NCBI GenBank assembly: GCA_003138975.1
Contig: PLHQ01000181.1
Coordinates: forward strand, 1-62,611
Origin: Acidobacteriaceae bacterium
GTDB taxonomy: Bacteria; Acidobacteriota; Terriglobia; Terriglobales; Acidobacteriaceae
Length of the DNA: 62,611 bases
Direction: 5' to 3'
Made by a program: the position numbers and the translations under genes. Below are positions 8,134 to 16,391 of this stretch, piece by piece. How positions within the stretch are numbered: position 1 is the first letter of the stretch; the number at the start of each line of letters is the position of its first letter. The notes beneath the pieces were generated by a model. The model worked only from the letters and a program-made list of their open reading frames with translations, was not told the origin of the DNA and did no database searches.

Positions 8134-9330
8134 CTACAAAGCGGCGAAGAATTTCCGCATGCGTTCCAGGCCGCGATCCAACTCCGCCTTCGAGGTCGCA
8201 TACGAAACGCGGATGTGCTCGCCGGTGCCGAATCCTTCTCCCGGCACGGTCGCTACGTGTGCTTCCCGGAGCAACCTTCCCGCGACGTCTGACGCCGATT
8301 TCACACCCCCGCGTCCCAGGAACGGCGAGATGTTGGGATAGGCATAGAATGCGCCCTCCGGCAGAGTGCAAGTCACTCCTGGAATTGAGCGCAAGCCTTT
8401 CACCACGTGGTCACGCAGCTCGATGTATTCGAGCCGCATATGCTCGACGCACTCTTGCGGTCCCTTGAGCGCAGCCACTGCCGCTTTCTGCACAATCGAA
8501 GTCGGATTCGAAGTGGACTGGCTCTGCAACTTCGACATCGCATTCACCACCGCTGCCGGAGCGAGCGCGTAACCCAGGCGCCAGCCCGTCATGGCATAAG
8601 TTTTCGAGAGCGAACCCAGCACCACGATGCGCTCTTTATATTCGCGCAGCGATCCAACGGAAAAATTCCTGCCGCTGTAATTCAAATAGACATAGCACTC
8701 GTCGGAGAGCACCCAGATTCCGCGCTCGTGCGCCAGGCGGACCACTGCCGTCAGATCCTCCGCACTCATGACCGCGCCCGAGGGATTTGACGGCGAATTC
8801 AGAATGATCACCTTGGTTCGCGGCGTAATCAGCCGCGCGACCATCTCTGCGGTCACCCGGAAGCCTTGCGACTCATCCGATTGCAGCAACACGCACTGGC
8901 CGCCGGCATAGCGCACGATGTCCTTGAACGAAACCCAGTAGGGCACCGGCAAAACCACTTCGTCGCCGTGATCCACGAGCACCTGAATGGCGTTGAACAG
9001 CGCATTCTTGCCGCCGGTTGAAGCGATCACTTCTTCGCGGCGGTAATCGGAATCGAAGTCCACGGCATGACGGTGCACGATGGCGTCACGCAACTCAGCC
9101 GTGCCCGGCACTGCCGTGTACTTGGTGAAGTTGCCCTGAATGGCCGCGATGGCCGCGTCCTTGATGTGCTGCGGCGTGGTGAAATGTGGCTCGCCGGCGC
9201 CAAAGTCTACAACATCGATGCCCTGCATACGCAGTTTGTCCGCTTCGGCCACCACCGCCATCGTGGCTGAGGGCTCAATGCGGTTGATTCGGTCGGTGAG
9301 TTTCAGGGCTTCGGTGATAGCAGTGGTCAT
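8134..9330 (-). CDS. Class I aspartate/aromatic aminotransferase (PLP)
   Basis: This is a fold-type I PLP aminotransferase of 398 residues. The Schiff-base lysine is in GSLSKTYAMTGWRLGY (Lys243), the substrate motif NSPSNPSG is at 178-185, and Asp210 in LSDECY would contact the pyridine nitrogen. Similarity to the AspC/AspB-type I-gamma group (DFGAGEPHFTTP near 42-53) favours aspartate:2-oxoglutarate transamination, but substrate specificity in this family is not readable from sequence. Its ATG overlaps the stop of coaD by four bases (ATGA), so the two are translationally coupled. Confidence 0.9.
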   Translation of the reverse strand: MTTAITEALKLTDRINRIEPSATMAVVAEADKLRMQGIDVVDFGAGEPHFTTPQHIKDAAIAAIQGNFTKYTAVPGTAELRDAIVHRHAVDFDSDYRREEVIASTGGKNALFNAIQVLVDHGDEVVLPVPYWVSFKDIVRYAGGQCVLLQSDESQGFRVTAEMVARLITPRTKVIILNSPSNPSGAVMSAEDLTAVVRLAHERGIWVLSDECYVYLNYSGRNFSVGSLREYKERIVVLGSLSKTYAMTGWRLGYALAPAAVVNAMSKLQSQSTSNPTSIVQKAAVAALKGPQECVEHMRLEYIELRDHVVKGLRSIPGVTCTLPEGAFYAYPNISPFLGRGGVKSASDVAGRLLREAHVATVPGEGFGTGEHIRVSYATSKAELDRGLERMRKFFAAL

Positions 9331-9890
9331 GTTTTCTTCTTCCTTTTCTCTTTTCCGCCTGAGGCGCGAGCCGTGGCTGCTTGCATTTCGTCGTGAAACT
9401 TGTAGGCCGGCTCAAGTTTTTCCCGCAGCTTCTGTTCGACCACTTCTGGGACGAGACCCTTCACTGGGCCGCCGATCTGCGCCACTTCGCGTACCAGACG
9501 CGAACTGACATAAGAATATTTGTCGGCTGGCATCATGAACACGGTCTCCAGCGTGGGCTCAAGCTTGCGGTTCATCAGCGCCATCTGCAATTCATATTCG
9601 TAATCGCTCACGGCTCGAATGCCGCGCAAGACACAAGTCGCGTCGATCGACTTGGCGTATTCGACCATCAACCCATGGAAGGCTTCGATGCGGACATTCT
9701 TCAAATGCGCCGTGAGCGTTTTCAGCATCTCCAGCCGCTCCGCGAGGCTGAACATCGGGCTCTTTTCCGTATTCCTGAGAATGCCAACGACCAGTTCTTC
9801 AAAGATCTTGGCACCCCGCTCAATCAGGTCGAGGTGACCGTTGGTGGGTGGGTCGAACGAACCGGGATAAAGGGCGCTGACTTTACTCAA
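9327..9890 (-). CDS. coaD: Phosphopantetheine adenylyltransferase
   Basis: CoaD makes dephospho-CoA from 4'-phosphopantetheine and ATP, the penultimate CoA step. Residues 8-19 read YPGSFDPPTNGH with the nucleotidyltransferase TxGH motif (16-19). VLRGIRAVSDYEYELQMALMNR and YSYVSSRLVREVAQ are classical CoaD signatures. At 187 residues it is 20-25 longer than usual because of a basic tail (ending GKEKRKKKT) with no counterpart in the family. The start is TTG at 9890 with GAGGA just upstream. It is coupled to the aminotransferase by a 4-base overlap. Confidence 0.95.
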   Translation of the reverse strand: MSKVSALYPGSFDPPTNGHLDLIERGAKIFEELVVGILRNTEKSPMFSLAERLEMLKTLTAHLKNVRIEAFHGLMVEYAKSIDATCVLRGIRAVSDYEYELQMALMNRKLEPTLETVFMMPADKYSYVSSRLVREVAQIGGPVKGLVPEVVEQKLREKLEPAYKFHDEMQAATARASGGKEKRKKKT

Positions 9891-9977
9891 TGGTCCTCGC
9901 AGGAAGCTGCCGTGCTGGGCAATAGAGGATTCTATTCGGCAGGAGCAGGGATGGCAATTAGGGAATGAGCAGGCTTC

Positions 9978-10006
9978 GGGGCACGGTGCATTTGAGCACC
10001 GCGCCC
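9978..10006 (-). terminator. Terminator-like hairpin after recA
   Basis: GGGGCACGGTGC (9978-9989) pairs with GCACCGCGCCCC (9995-10006), with one wobble and a five-base loop. It lies 12 bases past the recA stop. There is no clear T-run, so it may be an RNA-stabilising or Rho-assisted stop rather than a classical intrinsic terminator. Confidence 0.6.
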
Positions 10007-10017
10007 CAACGTGATGT

Positions 10018-11136
10018 TTAGCGCTTCGCTGCTATCGGCACCTTGGCAGGTTCGGGAGGGGCACTCGGCATCGTGGTGACACGCGCTCCCGTTGACGGCG
10101 GCGTCTGCGCCGGAGTGGCTGCCGCGTGTGGCTGTGCAGGAGTCGCAATCAATCCCAGCGCCTTACGCACTTCCGTGTCGAGCTTAGCCATGGTGTCCTT
10201 GTTGTCTTTTAGGAACTGGCGGGCATTTTCACGGCCCTGGCCAATGCGTTCGCCTTTATAGCTGAACCACGACCCAGACTTTTCGAGGATGTTATTGTTC
10301 ACCGCGATATCGAGCAGGTCGCCCTCGCGGGAAATGCCTTCGCCATAAAGAATGTCGAACTCGGCCTCGCGGAAGGGCGCTGCCACTTTGTTCTTCACGA
10401 CTTTTACGCGGGTACGCGAGCCGGTGACTACGTCTCCGTCCTTGATAGCCGCAATGCGCCGAATATCCACGCGCACCGACGAATAAAACTTCAGCGCGCG
10501 GCCGCCCGTGGTGGTCTCCGGATTGCCAAACATCACTCCAATCTTTTCGCGGATCTGGTTGATGAAGATCAGGCAGGTGCGCGACTTGGAAACCGTGCCC
10601 GTCAGCTTGCGCAGTGCTTGCGACATCAGCCGCGCCTGCAGCCCCATGTGGCTATCGCCCATTTCTCCATCGAGTTCGGCCTTGGGCACCAGCGCCGCCA
10701 CCGAGTCCACCACCAGCACGTCGATGGCGTTCGAGCGCACCAACGCTTCCGTGATCTCGAGCGCCTGCTCGCCGTAGTCCGGCTGCGAGACCAGCAGGTT
10801 GTCGACGTCAACGCCCAACTTCTTCGCGTAGGCAGGATCGAGCGCATGCTCGGCATCCACAAACGCCGCCATGCCGCCGGTCTTCTGCGCCTCGGCAATC
10901 ACCTGCAGCGTGATGGTGGTTTTGCCGGAAGACTCCGGCCCGAAGACTTCCACTACGCGTCCGCGCGGAAAGCCGCCTACGCCGAGCGCGGCGTCAAACG
11001 AAATCGCTCCGGTCGAGATCACTGCGATAGGAACGATCGCTTCCTTCGACCCCAACCGCATGATCGAACCTTTGCCAAACTGCTTTTCAATCTGCGAAAC
11101 CGCCAACTCAATTGCCTTGCCCCGCTCATCCGCCAT
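10018..11136 (-). CDS. recA: Recombinase RecA
   Basis: RecA carries out homologous strand exchange and triggers LexA self-cleavage. It has 372 residues. The N-terminus has the MAW-type [15 protein letters not shown] (15-29), the Walker A loop GPESSGKTT lies at 66-74, and loop L2 around [27 protein letters not shown] is intact. The C-terminal tail (after about 330) is Ala/Pro/Thr-rich and basic instead of the acidic tail of the enterobacterial protein. AAGGAG lies ten bases before the ATG. No recX or lexA is next to it. I saw no clear LexA palindrome in the 130-base leader. Confidence 0.98.
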   Translation of the reverse strand: MADERGKAIELAVSQIEKQFGKGSIMRLGSKEAIVPIAVISTGAISFDAALGVGGFPRGRVVEVFGPESSGKTTITLQVIAEAQKTGGMAAFVDAEHALDPAYAKKLGVDVDNLLVSQPDYGEQALEITEALVRSNAIDVLVVDSVAALVPKAELDGEMGDSHMGLQARLMSQALRKLTGTVSKSRTCLIFINQIREKIGVMFGNPETTTGGRALKFYSSVRVDIRRIAAIKDGDVVTGSRTRVKVVKNKVAAPFREAEFDILYGEGISREGDLLDIAVNNNILEKSGSWFSYKGERIGQGRENARQFLKDNKDTMAKLDTEVRKALGLIATPAQPHAAATPAQTPPSTGARVTTMPSAPPEPAKVPIAAKR

Positions 11137-11180
11137 GGGAGTGTGGCTCCTTAGTAAGAGTGCAAAACTAATCTGGCCGG

Positions 11181-11209
11181 ATTATACATATAGTTAGAAG
11201 CGAATAAAA
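11181..11209 (-). promoter_or_regulatory. Likely recA promoter (-10 TATAAT)
   Basis: The minus strand carries a perfect TATAAT at 11186-11181, 45 bases upstream of the recA start. The hexamer at a 17-base spacing (TTTTAT, 11209-11204) is a poor -35 match, so the -35 assignment is uncertain. Confidence 0.5.
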
Positions 11210-11265
11210 GGCGAATCTGCATAATTAACATTTGCGCCGTCCCGAACCGGAACTCGCGATCGCTC

Positions 11266-12975
11266 CTACCTCTGCAACAAGTCCACCGGCGCCGTCACAT
11301 CATGCACGCGGAAATATTTGGCCAGTGCCGGATACTTCCGCGCCACGGCCTCATACATTGCATAGGCCACGTTGCGGTAGGAAACATGGCCGGCCGGAGT
11401 GGTGCGCAATTCGGAGATGTACACAGCTTCTGCAAAGTCCATCTTGAACAGGGCGCGCTTGCGATACGCCAGCGGAATCGCGTACTGCGAATTTTCCTCC
11501 GCCTCCGGCGCGTTGCGCGCGGCGAGCTTCTCCACCGCAGTCTGCGCGCGCCGCATGGCGGCATCGAAGCGGCCGCGCTCGCCAGCGTCTTCCAAATCGA
11601 GCAGCATCTCGTAGCCGTGCCGCGTAGTGAATCCTTGCATCACCTGAATGCAGCGCCGGTGACGATGCATGTCACGAAAGCCGCCCGTATCCATCAGGAT
11701 GTCGAAGCGGAACTGCTGTCCGGCTCGGAATCCGCGCAACATCTCGTCGTGCTTGCCGCGATGGCGCAGACCAAGGTCGATGATCTCCCGCCGGAATCTC
11801 TCTCCTGAAACTTGCAGCGCCTGCCGAACCTGGCGGTAAGAAAAGTGGCAGTGCTCATAAAGCAAAGTGGTCGCGATCTCCACTTCGAGCGGCTCTTCGT
11901 CCAGCAGGTCGACAATGGCCTTCGACGGCGCAAGCGACTCGCTCTTCATCAGCTCTTGCGCTGCCTGCCGCAACTCGCGCCTCGTTTCCATTTCATACAG
12001 ATTCGGGTCGGCATACTTCACCAGCGTGGGCGCGACCCGAACCTCGTGCAACAATTCCTGCTCGGCACGCGCGCCCAGCTCCGGACTCAGTTTCCGAATC
12101 TGCTCCACCAAATCCCGCAACGATTCGGCATTCACGTTATAGGCCGAGGACGTTGCTGCTTTCTTCAACGACTCGCCGAGAACCCGCACTTCTTTGTGTG
12201 TGTGCGAGAGCAGGTGCGCCACCTGTGTCTCCAGCGTGCGTGCGTTGACGATCTCGCCCAGCGACGTATTCGTAGCCAGCGGCAGAAGGTAGCGCGTAAT
12301 GTCGAATGCCCGTGCCTTCAGCGTGCGCTCGTAGGCTTCCTGCTTCATATCGGCGGGCTTGGGCGTGATGCTGATCAGGTACTGCGTCATGTGTGCCGAG
12401 AGCGCATCGTACTCGGCAAAGAGAAAATCCAGCGTCTCGCGGTAAAGCTTGCGTGCCTCCTCATCGGCGCCGAAATCGGGGACGTAATAGCCGCTTTTCT
12501 TGAAACCCTGATAGCGGGTCGAACGCTCCTGCCCGTCCCAGCGCTGTTCGTCGACCAGTTCGACCGCAGCGAGAATGGAGAGCCTCTCGACGGCCAGTGC
12601 AATGTGCGCCAAATCAGCGATCGAGCGGTGACCGTACTGGAAGTAAAAAGTGTTGAGAAATTTCTCCGCCTTCTGCTGGTTGATCTCGCGCAACGACTCC
12701 TTCATCGATAGCGCCGAACGCGAATACTTGGCCATGGCGTACGCCTGAATCTCCGGCTCCACTCCATAAACTGCGAAGACCTCGGTAGAAGGCGCTTCGT
12801 CCGGCGCTTCTGCGCGAGCCTCTTCTAGAGGTCTGTCAGGAACTAAGTGTTCGGGAGCCGAAGCCCTCTGCGGCGAACGGTGCCCGGGGCCAGCTGAAGG
12901 CGAATCCGACGGGGATGATTTCTGGTTGGAGGGTTCGGGCATCGTGATCACTTCGTTCGTCACAGTTGGGGTCAT
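11266..12975 (-). CDS. ThyX-like protein with two tandem ThyX-type domains
   Basis: ThyX makes dTMP with FAD and methylene-tetrahydrofolate and is normally 220-260 residues. This protein has 569 and contains the fold twice. Copy 1 (about 65-275) has GHRSIAD at 115-121, DEQRWDGQERSTRY at 142-155 in place of the signature RHRxxSxxxxSxRY, and NARTL at 244-248. Copy 2 (about 360-565) has RDMHRHRRCIQVMQGFTTRHGY at 434-455, which keeps RHR, and a C-terminal ELRTTPAGHVSYR. Neither signature is canonical. Residues 1-62 are Ser/Pro/Glu-rich and probably disordered; ATG at 12942 is another possible start. No thyA was seen in the window. It may be a true dTMP synthase or a divergent flavoprotein. Confidence 0.8.
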   Translation of the reverse strand: MTPTVTNEVITMPEPSNQKSSPSDSPSAGPGHRSPQRASAPEHLVPDRPLEEARAEAPDEAPSTEVFAVYGVEPEIQAYAMAKYSRSALSMKESLREINQQKAEKFLNTFYFQYGHRSIADLAHIALAVERLSILAAVELVDEQRWDGQERSTRYQGFKKSGYYVPDFGADEEARKLYRETLDFLFAEYDALSAHMTQYLISITPKPADMKQEAYERTLKARAFDITRYLLPLATNTSLGEIVNARTLETQVAHLLSHTHKEVRVLGESLKKAATSSAYNVNAESLRDLVEQIRKLSPELGARAEQELLHEVRVAPTLVKYADPNLYEMETRRELRQAAQELMKSESLAPSKAIVDLLDEEPLEVEIATTLLYEHCHFSYRQVRQALQVSGERFRREIIDLGLRHRGKHDEMLRGFRAGQQFRFDILMDTGGFRDMHRHRRCIQVMQGFTTRHGYEMLLDLEDAGERGRFDAAMRRAQTAVEKLAARNAPEAEENSQYAIPLAYRKRALFKMDFAEAVYISELRTTPAGHVSYRNVAYAMYEAVARKYPALAKYFRVHDVTAPVDLLQR

Positions 12976-13069
12976 GGGAGTGTTCGAATGTTAATCGGCG
13001 AACGCACAATGCGCAATCCGTTAGAAGAATGACAACTCGACTTGTGCGAGAGTTGTAAACTTCTAGTCC

Positions 13070-13444
13070 ATGAGGAAGGTCGGCGGGTGGCTCGTGGTCG
13101 CGGCGTAGGCGCTACTGCTTTATACGTCCTTGTCTGCACCAGCGCGTACGCCCCGGGCGCATCAGTATCTCGGAGCGGCGATGCTCGCGGCATATGCATC
13201 ACCCTGGCCGATAGCGCAAGCCTGCGCTCTCGCAGCAGCCGGTATCAAGCTGGCGAGTTTTCCCATTCGCCGCGGTGAACGGTGGGCCCTGGGCACGTCA
13301 TTCGCCATGTGGACCATGCTCTTCTTAACACGCCCCTACACTGATCCGCGGTGTCTGGTGGTGCTCGATCCCCACCAGCACGGCTGCCATACGTTCATGA
13401 TTGCGGTTCTGCTGGGCATCGTCGGTTTGGTGCTCGCCCGCTAG
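13070..13444 (+). pseudogene. Small membrane protein ORF with in-frame amber stop
   Basis: From ATG 13070 the frame reads MRKVGGWLVVAA, then TAG (13106-13108), then ALLLYTSLSAPAR and on through two more hydrophobic segments to a stop at 13442. The residues on both sides of the TAG join into one convincing N-terminal membrane helix, so a single substitution, for example in a Trp or Gln codon, seems to have broken the gene. Beyond the stop the frame is open for 111 codons with GC-rich third positions. Reinitiation at TTG 13130 is possible. No family is recognised. There is no good Shine-Dalgarno before 13070. A sequencing error would also explain it. Confidence 0.5.
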
Positions 13445-13483
13445 AACCTGACCCGCGCTACCTGCTTCGGTCGCCGCGACGGG

Positions 13484-13489
13484 TATAAT
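13484..13489 (+). promoter_or_regulatory. Likely fabG promoter -10 box
   Basis: A perfect TATAAT lies 60 bases ahead of fabG. No good -35 is seen at 16-18 bases. AGGAGA at 13538-13543 is the ribosome binding site for the ATG at 13549. Confidence 0.5.
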
Positions 13490-13548
13490 TCCACGTTCTG
13501 ACCTAAATATCTTCAGAAAATACGTGTAGTAATCATTAGGAGAATCTC

Positions 13549-14292
13549 ATGTCCCTTTCAGGGCGAGTGACGTTTGTTACAGGCGCGTCGCAAGGCATTG
13601 GACGAGCCTGCGCACTGAAGCTCGCCACGGCGGGCGCAGCCGTTGCTGTCGCCGCTCGCAATCAAGAGAAGCTGAACGAACTCGTGCACGAAATTGCCGG
13701 CACCGGCGGCAAGGCCGCCGCCTTCGCTCTCGACGTAACCGACGAAGAGCAGGTTAAGGCATCGATCAGGTCAGCCATCGCACAGTTCGGCAAGGTCGAT
13801 ATCCTGGTCAACAATGCCGGCATTACACGCGACCAGCTCGTCATGCGCATGAAGCGCGCCGATTGGGATGCCGTACTGCAAACCAATCTCACCTCCGCGT
13901 ATCTCTGCATTCAGCAAGTTACCAGTTCTATGCTCAAGCAGCGTTGGGGACGCATCATCAACATCGCCAGCGTCTTCGGACAGATGGGGCAAGCGGGACA
14001 GGCAAACTACGCCGCGTCGAAAGCCGGGCTGATCGGATTGACCATGGCCGTCGCCCGCGAACTTGGATCACGCAACATTACTTGCAACGCCGTGGCCCCC
14101 GGCTTCATCGAAACCGCCATGACGGAGGTGCTCGGCGACGAGTTCAAGCAAAACGCCGCCAAACAAATTCCGCTCGGGCGCGTCGGATCCCCCGCCGATG
14201 TAGCGAGTGCCGTCGCCTTTCTCGCGTCCGACGAAGCCTCCTACATCACGGGCCACGTGCTGAACGTGAACGGCGGCATGCTGATGGGATAG
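13549..14292 (+). CDS. fabG: 3-oxoacyl-ACP reductase (SDR family)
   Basis: FabG reduces beta-ketoacyl-ACP with NADPH in fatty acid elongation. This classical short-chain dehydrogenase has 247 residues. The cofactor loop TGASQGIG lies at 11-18, NNAG at 88-91, and the catalytic Ser141, Tyr154 and Lys158 are in NIASVFGQMGQAGQANYAASK. PGFIETAMT follows, which is typical of FabG. The full length and high similarity to FabG motifs favour this over other SDRs, although there is no fatty-acid gene cluster here (no fabD, acpP or fabF nearby) and paralogues acting on other substrates exist. Confidence 0.87.
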   Translation: MSLSGRVTFVTGASQGIGRACALKLATAGAAVAVAARNQEKLNELVHEIAGTGGKAAAFALDVTDEEQVKASIRSAIAQFGKVDILVNNAGITRDQLVMRMKRADWDAVLQTNLTSAYLCIQQVTSSMLKQRWGRIINIASVFGQMGQAGQANYAASKAGLIGLTMAVARELGSRNITCNAVAPGFIETAMTEVLGDEFKQNAAKQIPLGRVGSPADVASAVAFLASDEASYITGHVLNVNGGMLMG

Positions 14293-14297
14293 ATCGA

Positions 14298-14397
14298 AAT
14301 CCTTCACCACAGAGGTCACAGAGGAAATGAAAGCCGAGCACACGATCCCCCCGAATTACCCTGTGACGTCTGTGTCCCCCGTAGTAAAGGTTTTGAC
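14298..14397. repeat. Inverted repeat arms downstream of fabG
   Basis: CCTTCACCACAGAGG (14301-14315, continuing with TCACAGAGG) is matched in inverted orientation by sequence ending CCCCCGTAGTAAAGG (14376-14390). Words of the ACCACAGAGGTCACAGAGG type recur in many bacterial genomes as intergenic palindromic repeats. Here the arms flank, and partly encode, the first 22 codons assigned to the GNAT gene. Confidence 0.65.
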
Positions 14398-14857
14398 ATT
14401 TGCTCATGCCGAATCACCTGTGCAGATCGCGCAAGCCCGCGAATTATTTCTGGAGTACGCGCAGTCCCTCGGTTTTAGCCTCTGCTTTCAGAACTTCGAC
14501 AAGGAACTTGCAGGATTGCCCGGTGACTATGCTCCGCCGGAAGGACGCCTGCTGCTTGCGGAATACGAAGATCAACTCGCGGGCTGCGTGGCGCTCCACA
14601 AATTAGATTCACGCGTCTGCGAGATGAAGCGTCTCTACCTGCGTCCGCAGTTTCGCGGTAAGGGCCTGGGACGCGCACTGGCCGAGCGCATCATCGTCGA
14701 CGCGCGCCAGATCGGCTATCAACGAATGCGCCTTGACACCGTCGAGCCGGTGATGAAAGATGCGGTTGCAATGTATCGCAAGCTCGGATTTAAGGAAATT
14801 GTGCCCTACCGTACGAACCCGATTGCCGGTGCGATGTACATGCAATTGGAATTGTGA
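14327..14857 (+). CDS. GNAT family N-acetyltransferase
   Basis: This cytoplasmic acyl-CoA-dependent acetyltransferase has the acetyl-CoA pyrophosphate loop LRPQFRGKGLGRAL (about 106-119) followed by helix residues ERIIVDARQIGYQRMRLDT, and a C-terminal MYRKLGFKEI. The substrate is unknown. Pattern and length (about 155-176 residues) resemble small YjgM-type GNATs. The first ATG (14327) gives about 22 residues translated from an intergenic inverted repeat, which do not look like protein. The real start may be TTG at 14393, just before TFAHAES. The stop overlaps the reading frame leading into the next gene, so the two may be co-transcribed. Confidence 0.85.
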   Translation: MKAEHTIPPNYPVTSVSPVVKVLTFAHAESPVQIAQARELFLEYAQSLGFSLCFQNFDKELAGLPGDYAPPEGRLLLAEYEDQLAGCVALHKLDSRVCEMKRLYLRPQFRGKGLGRALAERIIVDARQIGYQRMRLDTVEPVMKDAVAMYRKLGFKEIVPYRTNPIAGAMYMQLEL

Positions 14858-14883
14858 CTGCGCTGTTTGACAGGCCTGAAGCC

Positions 14884-15627
14884 ATGAAGAAAATCTGCTT
14901 GCTGATATTTGTCGCCCTCTTTGCTTCCTCCTGCCTTGCTGCCGATGGCAAACCCGTCTCCTACAAGAGCGGCGATGAAACGGTCCAAGCCGTGCTCTAC
15001 ACGCCCTCCGGCAACGGCCCATTTCCGGCCCTCATCGTCATCCACGAATACTGGGGACTGAACGACTGGGTGAAGGAACAAGCTTCGAAGCTGACCGATC
15101 AGGGCTACGAGGCTCTTGCGATTGATTTATATCGCGGCAAAGTTGCCACCACACCTGACATGGCGCACGAATTGATGCGCGGAGTTCCCGAAGACCGCGC
15201 CAAGCGCGACTTGCACGCCGCTTTTGAATTTCTGCAATCGCAGCCTAACGTCAGGAAGAACCGCATCGGTGCGATCGGATGGTGCATGGGCGGCGGCTAC
15301 GCCCTCGACGTCGCGCTTGATGAGCCAACCCTCGCAGCCGACGTAATCAACTACGGCCATCTTGCCACTGACCCCGAAGCGCTCAAGAAAATCAACGCTC
15401 CCATCCTTGGATTCTTCGGTGCCCAGGATCGCGGCATCACGCCCGATGACGTGCACAAATTTGAGGCAGCCATGAAACAACAAAGCAAGAAGATCGACAT
15501 CAAGATCTACGACGACGCTGGCCATGCCTTCGAAAATCCGAACAACAAGGACGGTTACCGCGCCGCCGATGCGGCCGATGCATGGCAGCGCACCGTGAAC
15601 TTCCTTGCCGACACCTTGAAAAAGTAG
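14884..15627 (+). CDS. Secreted dienelactone hydrolase family protein
   Basis: This 247-residue alpha/beta hydrolase has a signal peptide (KKICLLIFVALFASSCLA, cleavage near residue 19). The DLH family triad is present: Cys134 in GWCMGGGYAL, Asp182 in GAQDRGI and His214 in DAGHAFENP; Glu55 in HEYWGL is the usual partner of the cysteine. Classical dienelactone hydrolase opens chloroaromatic lactones, but exported members of this family are usually of unknown esterase specificity. ATG at 14884 is preferred over an earlier TGACTG-region start because the signal peptide begins there. It lies 26 bases after the GNAT stop. Confidence 0.9.
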   Translation: MKKICLLIFVALFASSCLAADGKPVSYKSGDETVQAVLYTPSGNGPFPALIVIHEYWGLNDWVKEQASKLTDQGYEALAIDLYRGKVATTPDMAHELMRGVPEDRAKRDLHAAFEFLQSQPNVRKNRIGAIGWCMGGGYALDVALDEPTLAADVINYGHLATDPEALKKINAPILGFFGAQDRGITPDDVHKFEAAMKQQSKKIDIKIYDDAGHAFENPNNKDGYRAADAADAWQRTVNFLADTLKK

Positions 15628-15683
15628 CCCTGGACCGCCGCTACGCGAGTTGCAGTTTTGTCACTCTCGTTCCTTGTACGCTG

Positions 15684-15695
15684 TTTAAGCTTAAA
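15684..15695. promoter_or_regulatory. 12-bp palindrome ahead of XRE gene
   Basis: TTTAAGCTTAAA is a perfect 12-base palindrome 87 bases before the XRE regulator start. XRE proteins often repress themselves through such sites. No second copy was noticed. Confidence 0.35.
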
Positions 15696-15781
15696 GAGGT
15701 TTGGCTTCAATCAAGCCCAGATTGCACTGGTTTTGATATAGCACTAATTTCCACTTGCCAGAAAATGCCGATCTGGTTACT

Positions 15782-16156
15782 ATGTCGCATCCTGCAATGC
15801 TTCCGACCATCAACATCGGCGAGACCATTCGAAACTACCGGCTCCAAAAAGGCATGTCTCAGGGAGACATCGAGAAGCGCACCGGCCTGCTTCGCTGCTA
15901 CCTGTCGCGCGTAGAGAACGGCCACACGATTCCCTCGCTTGACACGCTTTCGAAGATCGCCGGCGCCATGGAGATCGCACTCTCGCAATTTTTCTCCGAA
16001 TCCGGCCACGCCAACGGCTCTAAAGGATTGCCACAGCTTTCCGATGACGAAGTTCGCTTCTTAAGCCAAGTTCGCCGCTACGCCACCAACCTCAACGAAA
16101 GCGACCGCAAGCTGGTTCTCGCCATGGTGAAGAAGATGGCGTCGAATTCGAAATAA
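15782..16156 (+). CDS. XRE-family transcriptional regulator
   Basis: This 124-residue DNA-binding protein carries an N-terminal Cro/CI helix-turn-helix (about 11-68: IGETIRNYRLQKGMSQGDIEKRTGLLRCYLSRVENGHTIPSLDTL is its core). The segment GDIEKRTGLLRCYLSRVENG is a recognisable form of this group. The C-terminal 55 residues are helical with a basic end and might dimerise. ATG at 15782 is chosen; 15797 and a TTG at 15755 are alternatives, and none has a strong Shine-Dalgarno. It stands alone between a hydrolase and an inverted repeat. Targets are unknown; autoregulation through the palindrome at 15684 is possible. Confidence 0.87.
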   Translation: MSHPAMLPTINIGETIRNYRLQKGMSQGDIEKRTGLLRCYLSRVENGHTIPSLDTLSKIAGAMEIALSQFFSESGHANGSKGLPQLSDDEVRFLSQVRRYATNLNESDRKLVLAMVKKMASNSK

Positions 16157-16300
16157 GCTCCTAAGCTCCTCGCTTCTAGCTCCAATCTTGTATTGATCTC
16201 GGCGTTCTCGCGCTGTCCCTGAAGAGCACGCCTCTCCAACATCACTGAATGACGGACTTGGCGGCACAAGCTAGCAGCCAGAGGCTAGTAGCTAGAAGTG
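16153..16300. repeat. Inverted pair of CTAGCT-type words
   Basis: AAGCTCCTAAGCTCCTCGCT (16153-16172) and CTTCTAGCTCC (16173-16183) face AAGCTAGCAGCCAGAGGCTA (16268-16287) and GTAGCTAGAAG. The inner words CTTCTAGCT and AGCTAGAAG are exact inverses. This makes up most of the 235-base gap before the next gene; no gene was seen in it. Confidence 0.5.
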
Positions 16301-16391
16301 CCCCTTACTTTCGTACCATGACCTCCGGTGACCGCCGGGTACCTCGCCGCCAACGCTCATTCTCACTACACTGTTGACCTGGAGACTCCTC

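Noticed and set aside
11812-12711. Plus-strand frame of 299 residues opposite the ThyX-like gene
   Set aside because: It has no start signal or domain; the ThyX-like motifs are on the other strand.
16153-16300. CRISPR-like repeats
   Set aside because: The short words are inverted pairs, not evenly spaced direct repeats with spacers.
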